Source: Ananas comosus (Eukaryota; Streptophyta; Magnoliopsida; Poales; Bromeliaceae). From it: a stretch of 64,000 bases of DNA. Shown piece after piece: positions 57,120 through 64,000 of this stretch. The notes under the pieces were generated by a model that ran no database searches, was not told where the DNA came from, and worked only from the letters and a program-made list of their open reading frames with translations. The stretch lies in NCBI RefSeq assembly GCF_001540865.1, contig NC_033629.1, positions 6,140,033-6,204,032 on the forward strand, read 5' to 3'. How positions within the stretch are numbered: position 1 is the stretch's first letter; each line of letters begins with the position of its first letter. The position numbers and the translations under genes were made by a program.

Positions 57120-57401
57120 GGGTGTGTTTGGTTACCCTGAAAAAAAATTTTCAGGCTTGAAAATTGTTTTACTAGCATTTGGTTTGATGTAAAAAAATTG
57201 TCGGAAAAATTATTTTACAGTTTCTAAGAAATTCGTTTTTCGCAGCGACTCGACGGAAAACGAAAACTCACCATGAAAAATCGCGGCTCAGGATCGGGGT
57301 CCACAAGCTCATGTAAGAGCTCGTGGACCATGTGAGTGGTCCATACTCACCTACTCTCTCTCTCTCTCTCTCTCTCACTATATATATATATATATATATA
57401 T

Positions 57402-57614
57402 AGAACTAGGCTAATATACTATTAATAGCACCAAGTCATTGGTGCTACCAAGTTTTTGGCCATTGGATTAAGAGATGTGCGGTAAGGATAATGTGGGCCC
57501 CCTAGGGTTGAGTGGGTGGTTGGTTGAATAGTATAATCTAACGGATGAAAATGATCAAAAGGGTAGATCTAACGGCGGAAAACTTGGTAGCACCAAGTGT
57601 TTCGTGCTATTAAT
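57402..57614. repeat. Short palindromic MITE M4b
   Basis: Inverse orientation relative to M4a (CACTTAACC.., GTTGAGTGGGTGGTTGGTTG, TAGATCTAACGGC). Ends CTAGGCTAATATACTATTAA and its inverse. Confidence 0.7.
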
Positions 57615-57620
57615 ATATAT

Positions 57621-57836
57621 AGAGTTGGACTGGGCTACTATTAGTAGCAAAATCGCATTGTTGCTACCAGCTTTTTAGCCTTTGAATCAACTCTTTTCAT
57701 TATTTCTAACCATGGGATTAAATACTATAACCCAGTGGGGACCACTCAACCCTAGGGGGACCACTCAACTTTAACCGACTAATATCATCCTGACCCTCTA
57801 ATTTTTCATCCAAAGGTTAAAAACTTGATAGTAAAA
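57621..57836. repeat. M4-related MITE, right end lost at N
   Basis: GGGCTACTATTAGTAGCAA.. at the left, then CCACTCAACCCTAGGGGG, and it stops at the N (57837). Confidence 0.6.
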
Positions 57837-57837
57837 N

Positions 57838-58020
57838 TTTTGAAACCCTTTGATCATTAGGCAAATGATGTCGAAAAGATTTGAAATTTAATTTCTAAAC
57901 ACTTCAAGTGGTACAGATTATATTCAATGGTGCCGATCGTCGATTTGGAAGCTCTATCATCGAAAACAAATTGGTGCCAATGGAGTACGTTTGCTATCAA
58001 TAGTATTCTAGCTGAACTCT
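57838..58020. repeat. Right half of an M1-type MITE
   Basis: Starts mid-element after the N (TTTTGAAACCCTTTGATCA), continues through GCCGATCGTCGATTTGGAAG and ends AATAGTATTCTAGCTGAAC. Confidence 0.65.
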
Positions 58021-58039
58021 ATAAATATATATATATATA

Positions 58040-58578
58040 GTCTGACTACTATACTCTTATGAGTACGATCGCCTTCGTACTCATTAAGTTGTTTTCGATG
58101 ATAGAGCTTCCGAATCGACGATCCATACGGTTAAACATTATCTAGAGCATTTAAAACCTCTAGAAATCAAATTTTATAATTTTTCGGTATCATTTACCGT
58201 AAGATCAAAAGCTCACAAAATTGACAATTTTTAACAGCCAGTATGAGATATTTGCTAGTTTAACGGTAAAAAAGAATCGGAATAGGTTGAATTTTTGATA
58301 GAAAATTCTATTCACTACCTAAATAAAGATCAATAACTCCGATCTTCAATTGAAGGATCCAATCATCTATTTTTAGGATGTCGTTCGATTTTAACCGTTC
58401 ATTTTAAACCCGCTTGATGGACTTTATAATGATTTTGAAAAATTACGAAATTTATTTTCTAGAAGTTTCAAATACTCTAGATCATGTTTAACGGTGTGGA
58501 ACGTCGATTCGAAAGCTCCATCATCGAAAACAACTTATGAGTACGAAGGGCTCTATACTCATAAGAGTAATAGTAGCC

Positions 58579-58582
<4 letters not shown>
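58040..58582. repeat. Palindromic MITE M3b
   Basis: Inverse copy of M3a with the same arms (CTTATGAGTACGATCGCCTT; ..GAGTACGAAGGGCTCTATAC). Flanked by (AT)n on the left and (CT)n(AT)n on the right. Confidence 0.75.

Positions 58583-58667
<85 letters not shown>
58583..58667. repeat. (CT)n(AT)n(AG)n perfect palindromic microsatellite
   Basis: CT run, TA run, then GA run, self-complementary about its centre, between M3b and M1c. Confidence 0.95.
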
Positions 58668-58668
<1 letters not shown>

Positions 58669-59182
58669 GTTAGGCTGGTATACTATCGATAGCACGGAGG
58701 CCTCCGTGCTACCAAGTTGTTTTCAATGACGCGGCTTCCAAATCGACGATCGGCTCCATTAGACTTAAAAGTATTTGAAAACTAAATTTCATAATTTTTC
58801 GACATCATTTAGCTAGTGATCAAAAGGTCTCAAAATTGACAAGTTTAATGGTAGATATGATGCGTTTGTAAATTTAATGGTGTAAAACACCAAATCTGAT
58901 GAAATTTTTATAGAAAATTCTTTTCACTATTTAGAGTAAGATCAATACCTCTGATCTTAAATTCAAGTTTTTTATTATCATTTTTTAGAAGATTTTCATT
59001 TTTAGCCGTTCATTTTTAGACTACTCGTTTGATAGGTAAATGATGCCGAAAATTTATGAAATTTAGTTTCCAAATACTTTCAATAGTGTAGATCAAGTAT
59101 AACGGAGCCGATCGTCAATTTGGAAGCCGCATCATTGAAAACAACTTGGTAGCACGCCGTGCTACCGATAGTATACCAGCCT

Positions 59183-59187
<5 letters not shown>
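58668..59187. repeat. Palindromic MITE M1c
   Basis: TTAGGCTGGTATACTATCG at the left and its inverse (GATAGTATACCAGCCTAGC) at the right, 520 bp. Same family as M1a, flanked by (GA)n and (CT)n(AT)n. Confidence 0.75.
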
Positions 59188-59240
<53 letters not shown>

Positions 59241-59241
<1 letters not shown>

Positions 59242-59399
59242 GTTGAGCTAGAATACTATCGGTAGTAAACGAAGTATTTTACTATCGAGTTGTTTTCGAT
59301 AATAGAGCTTCCAAATTGACGATCGGCTCCGTTAAATATGATCTAAACCATTTAAACTACCTAGAAATCAAATTTCACGCACTTTCGATATTGTTCTTT
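59241..59399. repeat. Left half of an M1-type MITE, cut at N
   Basis: GTTGAGCTAGAATACTATCGG, then GGCTCCGTTAAATATGATC, ending at the N (59400). Confidence 0.65.
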
Positions 59400-59709
59400 N
59401 TATATTTATTGTACAATATATTTTATTTACAAATATAAATTATAATATTAATATACGTAAAATGATAATTATTATATATTAATAATATATAATATATAAA
59501 TAAAAAAATATATATAATAATTTTTTATTTATAACTAACTTTTTCCTTCTTTTTCTTTCTTTTTCTTTCAACCAAACAAGCATAACGGAAAACTATTTTT
59601 TCCTACAAACCAAACGCTAAAGAGCGTAAAATTTATTTTCCTCCGAAAACATTTTTTCCACCGAATTTTTTTTTTTCCGCAGTTGTACGAGGAACCAAAA
59701 AGCCCCTTA

Positions 59710-59749
59710 CGTGCACAGAGGCCTCCGTGCTCCTAATAGCACACAAGAC

Positions 59750-59804
<55 letters not shown>
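59710..59804. repeat. Right end of MITE M2c and (AT)n tract
   Basis: GTGCACAGAGGCCTCCGTGC..AAGACAT completes M2c, followed by about 53 bases of (AT)n that join duplicated block copy 2. Confidence 0.75.
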
Positions 59805-59807
<3 letters not shown>

Positions 59808-60495
59808 TCAGCTGCTATACTATCGATAGTACCAAGCTTTTGATACTATCGAGTTTTCTGCCGTTAGATCTACCCTCTGATCATTCTCACCCATTAAATC
59901 ATACTATTCAACCAACCACCCACTCAACTCTAGGTGACCGCAATCATCCTAGCCGCACATCCTTTCATCCAACGGTCGAAAACTCGATAGCACCAAGCAC
60001 TTGGTACTATCGATAGTAAAGTAGCCTAATTCTCTACGAAATATATTTGACTCTTTCCTATTTATTTTTCAGCAACCATTTTTTTTGCCTACATAAATGT
60101 AATTCTTCCCATATAATCAATACAATCATATTTATGTCATAGATGGAGAAAACAATTCTACGCAGTAATCATCTTTCTTCTCTACAATATATTTTGACTC
60201 TTTTGATTTATTTTTCAGCGATCATCCTTTTTTGCCTACATAAATGTAAAATATTTATTTTCCCTATTTTTTATGCTTTCAAATCATTATTGATTGGTAA
60301 TGATTAACTTCTTAATTTTTTGGCTACATGCTGTATAACATAATGAAATCATTATAAACATGCCCATCCTTTGCATATGCATAAATCTACTTTGAATTTT
60401 AGCTACCAATCATAGTTCAAATTTAGATTCAATTGCTACAAATTTAGTTTGGGAACATCGTACCATCCACTATCTTCAAATGTTGTTGCAAGTAC

Positions 60496-61249
60496 AGGAA
60501 ATAAGTCAAAATCTGCTTTGGTTGCATCTATGTCTAGCTGTGGTCTTTGGCATAAAAGGTTAGGTCATCCAAGTCATGTTTTCTAGTAGTGATATAAAAG
60601 GGTATCATCACAATGCTTGTAATATTGGCAAATATGTTAAACATCTTTTTAATTCATCTCATTCTCATTCTACCTTTGTGTTTCAATCTGTTCATTCTAG
60701 TGTATGGAAAGCTCCTATTGGTTCTGTCTCAAGATACAAACATGATGTTTTATCTAATTACTCTCATTGTTCCTGGATTTTTCTAATGAAATTTAAACAT
60801 GAAGTGTTTGAAAGTTTCTTGAATTTAAAGCATTCGTTGAAAATGTTTTTCAACAATAAATAACATTTTTCCAGTATGATAGTGAAAAGGAATATGTAAA
60901 TGGGAAATTCACAACTTCATTTTGATAATGTGGTATAATTCATCAGCTCTCCTGCCCTCATATACTACAGCAAAATAGTGTAGCAGAATGGAAATATAGA
61001 CATCTCGATAATGTTGTGCGAAGCCCTTTTTTCAACCATGCATGCCTGGATGTTTTTGGGGTGATGCAATTCAAATTGTTGTTTTTCTCATAAATCGCAC
61101 TTCTATTGTTGTTTTTAAGGGTAAATCACCTTATCATGTTTTGCATTGTCATTCTTCATCTAATTTGCAATTTTTGAAGGTATCTGGGTGTTTATGTTAT
61201 CCGAATCTACAACGCATCGCGAGGTCACAAGTACTAGGATTTCCATAAA
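60496..61249 (+). pseudogene. Ty1/copia pol fragment (GAG-pre-integrase and integrase), copy 2
   Basis: Same broken frames as copy 1 (60576-60863 and 61042-61248), including LWHKRLGHPSHVF and GKSPYHVL. It has the same stops, so the damage predates the duplication or the two copies are one locus assembled twice. Confidence 0.85.
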
Positions 61250-61688
61250 TGTCCCAATTAACCATATTCAAATATGAATTTATTATAGATAAAGGTCAAT
61301 CCTTATAGATATAGAACTACTTGATTTGGTATATCTTATTCCTATCCCATCTATTTAAATTAAATAGAATCCTAATCAGACTTTGATAGGAAGTCGATCT
61401 GGACTCTATATAAAGGGGTATTGGTTCTGCTACCTCCGCCTACGCATTCTGGTGAAGAATTACCATCTATTACACACCATACTGGAGAGTGCCTAAGATA
61501 GGAGGAAAAACCAAATTACCCAAGTTTGGTTCGCAACTTCCAGATCATAGCCAAACTTCTCGCTTTGGTAGATTGATCAAGAATTTCTTATCTATGCCGC
61601 TCTGTGAGTTATTTTATTTTTCTTGTGATCCTGAATTTTAGTGTGTATTTATTTTTATTATTATTTTACATATCGATAAAATCTATCA
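61250..61688 (+). repeat. Ty1/copia LTR, copy 2
   Basis: 439 bp, TG...CA, TATA box at about 61407-61416. One base differs from copy 1 (G at 61401). Confidence 0.65.
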
Positions 61689-61690
61689 AT

Positions 61691-61703
61691 TGGTATCAGA
61701 GCC
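61691..61703 (+). other. tRNA-Met primer-binding site, copy 2
   Basis: TGGTATCAGAGCC two bases after the LTR. Confidence 0.75.
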
Positions 61704-63263
61704 TAAAGCAATATATTTAATATTGTATGCATTTTTAATCGGATTGAATTATAATGAGTTTTATAATTATGTAAGAAAAGCATCTCCGGCCAGATTTGAT
61801 GCGGCCTAGCACAACTTATAAACTGTTCTTCATCTTCTTCAAATTGGTGTTCATATGTTTTTTATTTTTGCCCTGTAAGATGTCGTACAAGTACAACCAC
61901 TTTTTTTTGTTAACTTGTGGCTCTTTCTCTCACACGGTGACATCTTCATATCTGATGTGGCATAGGTTGACCCTGTTTTGGGTTTTATGTTTTGGGTTTT
62001 ATGTTTTTCGATGAAACCATATTAATAGAAGAAGATGACAAATAAGATCAATTTATTTTAAATTGATTTTACTTTTAAATTATACAATATTTATTTACAT
62101 ATTGAATTGGCCCATTTGAAATTATTGTTACGCTCTGCATGTAGCGTTATGCATGCCGCATCAATGATTTGGCTAGTTTTTGAATCGGTCAAACTATTTA
62201 TATGGGTTAAGTTGACTAGCCAATTCATTAGTGCAATAGTACGTAATCATGAGTTGCATCTGGCTATAATGTTGTTTTGGTTTATTCTATGTGGTGGATT
62301 ACTTAGTAGGCATCCGTTTTTAAACATATTATCCAATTAAATTTCTTTATTCATCTAAATTCGATCCGTTGGAGCTTTTATACTTATTAAAGCATCGTGA
62401 ACATAAGAAGCAGTTCACATAAGGATTTAATTTTACATACAATCTTAATTTATCATAAATCTATTATCTTATATTTATGGTCAAATTAGAATATATAAAG
62501 TTTAAATTTGATTGCGATATTATTTTCAAAATATTGCATCTATATTCTTATTTTGACCGGATAAAACATGAAAATCAAATAATCATAATTATTTTTCAAT
62601 TATTTAATGTTTGGCGCTAGGTTTAATTAATTTTTATTATTTCGATTGATTGGCTGCAAGCCAAAGCGATCCTAATTAAAAGAAATAATGATTTTATTTA
62701 CATTAAAGTAGCGCTTCCGGATAATTTTCATGTTAATCATGCAGCACTTAGTCAGATTAATTTATTACATCAACTGTTCGGGTGCAAGCCAAAGCGGCCC
62801 CGACTAGAAGAAAAGATAAATTAATTGTTTTAAAGAAGTGCATGCAGAAACTTCACCCTAATATTATGTTTAATCTGCTCCCAAAGGAGGAGGTCTAGAC
62901 ATAAAGCCATAAAGGTACATGGGTAGTGCAGGATGATAATTTTCTTATAACTCGTTTGGAGAAATTTGCCTGGCCAAAGTTGACAATTTTTTCATTAGGA
63001 AATTTAAAATTATCACAATCTACAGAAAGTTTAAATATCTCTCTGATAAAGAGATTGCATATTTATGCTTATAACTCTGCTCCCAAAAGAGGTGTTGTGA
63101 TGTCATATAAAACATATGCATAAAGAATAAAAAATACTTATGCTCATAACTCTACTTTCAAAGGAGGTGTTGTGATGTCATATAAAGTATATTTTTCTAA
63201 TTTTGGTGTGGTAATTTTTGATGTGGTATTTTATTGATAAAAAATGCATTTTATTTTTCAACT
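61704..63263 (+). other. Copia leader region with internal repeats
   Basis: No protein motif. GGCTGCAAGCCAAAGCG (about 62650) recurs as GGGTGCAAGCCAAAGCGG (about 62780). A unit of about 54 bp around GAGGTGTTGTGATGTCATAT occurs at 63064-63117 and 63139-63192. The order LTR, primer site, leader, gag is that of a 5' end. Confidence 0.55.
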
Positions 63264-63700
63264 ATGACTTCATCTTTTGTTCCTATTGGTGATTCTTTTC
63301 CTATGCTTAATAGTTCTAATTACTCGAAGTGGAAAGTTTTGGCAAGCACCCTAATGAATAAACTATCTTCCATTAAGTACTCCAGAAATGGCTCGATTCG
63401 CGAGCATATTATGGAAATACGAGATATTGTAGTGTAGCTCACTGCACTTGAAGTAACCATCTCTGATTCATTCTTAGTACACTTTATTTTAAATTCTTTG
63501 TCATCTGAATACGAACCATTTTAGATCTCTTACAATACACATAAAGACAAATGGTCAATTAATAAATTGTTGACCATATGCGTGCAAGAAGAAGGCAGGT
63601 TAATGCAAGAGAAATAAAATGCAATTAACTTTGTTTCTCAAAAGAGACAAAAAAGCGAGCTATAGTAAGGGCAAGAATGACTCCAAAAAAAAAAAAAACA
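63264..63700 (+). pseudogene. Ty1/copia gag fragment
   Basis: Starts MTSSFVPIGDSFPMLNSSNY then SKWK, the usual copia gag opening. It jumps to LMNKLSSIKYSRNGSIREHI and MEIRDIVV, typical of the middle of the UBN2/gag domain, which implies an internal deletion near 63340. A TAG follows at 63435-63437. After it, reading on in the same frame gives SDSFLVHFILNSLSSEYEPF and KDKWSINKLLTICVQEEGR, the conserved end of the domain, then a lysine-rich stretch. Further stops interrupt it. Confidence 0.8.
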
Positions 63701-63733
63701 CAAGAAAAGTCCATCTGGTTCACAAGGCCAATC

Positions 63734-63886
63734 TGTCACACCCCAATAATCCCATATCGGATATGAATGGGGATGTGATTGGGTATATAAGAGACTTAGA
63801 CACTAGTAATAATAACTGGGTTTAAGCATTTTGGATCGGTGGTTGGGCCCAACAAATTATTGTTGCTAGTGGGTTGGGTCGTTACA
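63734..63886 (+). repeat. TRIM-like short LTR (153 bp)
   Basis: TGTCACACCCCAATAATCCC ... GGGTCGTTACA, with TATATAAGAG at about 63784, followed two bases later by a primer site. LTRs this short are typical of TRIM elements. The element continues past the window edge, so the second LTR is not seen. Confidence 0.65.
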
Positions 63887-63888
63887 TT

Positions 63889-63901
63889 TGGTATCAGAGC
63901 C
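63889..63901 (+). other. tRNA-Met primer-binding site of the TRIM-like element
   Basis: TGGTATCAGAGCC. About 100 bp of internal sequence follow, with a repeated GGTCGGAATGACA / GATCGGAATGACA motif. Confidence 0.75.
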
Positions 63902-64000
63902 AATTCACCAGCCGGAAGTGTGAGATGAGTCTTGGCTGAGCCAAGGTCGGAATGACAGACTGGTCGGTGATTGACAGGCTAAGTCAGGATCGGAATGACA

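Larger units (their letters stand above)
57120..59706. mobile_element. Tourist-like (PIF/Harbinger) MITE split by further insertions
   Basis: The left end GGGTGTGTTTGGTTACC (57120) and the inverse of the right end (GGGGCTTTTTGGTTCC, 59706) match. TTA is duplicated at 57117-57119 and 59707-59709, and MITE M2 sequence resumes on the far side. The left half is about 57120-57350 and the right half 59401-59706. Between them lie microsatellites, five MITE pieces and two Ns, so the present length is not the element's own. Confidence 0.5.
59797..62154. repeat. 2.36-kb duplicated block, copy 2
   Basis: See copy 1 (53941-56298). Contains MITE M4 (59805-60030). Unlike copy 1, it continues without an N into copia leader sequence on the right, and its left neighbour is M2c and a pure (AT)n tract instead of MITE M3a. 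Confidence 0.95.

Overview
This is eukaryotic, almost certainly plant nuclear DNA made nearly entirely of transposable elements. The evidence is abundant Ty3/gypsy retrotransposons of the Del/Tekay type (long LTRs ending in ...GGGGCGTGACA, an initiator tRNA-Met primer site), Ty1/copia remnants, palindromic MITEs, a TRIM-like LTR and long (CT)n/(AT)n microsatellites. A monocot is my guess; the species cannot be fixed from this sequence. There is no operon, no convincing intact gene and no CRISPR array, and I saw no tRNA or rRNA gene.

Layout. (i) 1-4859: the 3' part of a + strand gypsy element (A1), with a broken pol end and a 2.8 kb 3' LTR, inserted into a - strand LTR (A2, 4860-7487). (ii) 7671-48692: a 41 kb nest whose order can be read from matching 5-bp target-site duplications (TSDs). 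LTR B1 (+, 7676-48687, TSD GTCAA) contains LTR C1 (+, 10397-45531, TSD GGTTG) and LTR D1 (+, 46288-48473, TSD GTTTA). C1 contains element E1 (-, 11077-26348, TSD GGTTT) and element B2 (-, 26927-44194, TSD ATATG). E1 pol is itself interrupted by solo LTRs C2 (-, 13820-16491, TSD CGATC) and A3 (-, 17132-19634, TSD GACAC). E1 carries recognisable gag, protease, RT, RNase H and integrase, all broken. B2 has 4.3-4.4 kb LTRs around about 2.3 kb with no recognisable coding sequence, so it looks like a non-autonomous LARD-type element. (iii) 48693-52400: AT-rich, lower-copy-looking sequence with weak signs of host exons on the - strand and an 81-bp tandem repeat. (iv) 51945-60031: a cluster of palindromic MITEs set in compound (CT)n/(AT)n tracts, with single-N joints. 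(v) 53941-56298 and 59797-62154: a practically identical 2.36 kb duplication carrying a broken copia integrase, a 439 bp copia LTR and its primer site. (vi) 62155-63733: copia leader and broken gag, followed by a TRIM-like 153 bp LTR at 63734.

The assembly is suspect in several places: a 184 bp duplication across the N at 13713, a 25-N gap at 36963, indel-dense sequence from about 36988 to 44194, an apparent misjoin at 31261, and single Ns at 56299, 56897, 57837 and 59400 around the duplicated block.

I did not find a new enzymatic system. The most interesting biology is cis-regulatory. Arrays of the palindrome ACCGGT sit at the same distance (about 150-410 bp) from the 5' end of LTRs in two families, in two sequence styles that cross the family boundary. 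A different dyad, GACC-N5-GGTC, is amplified in family B.
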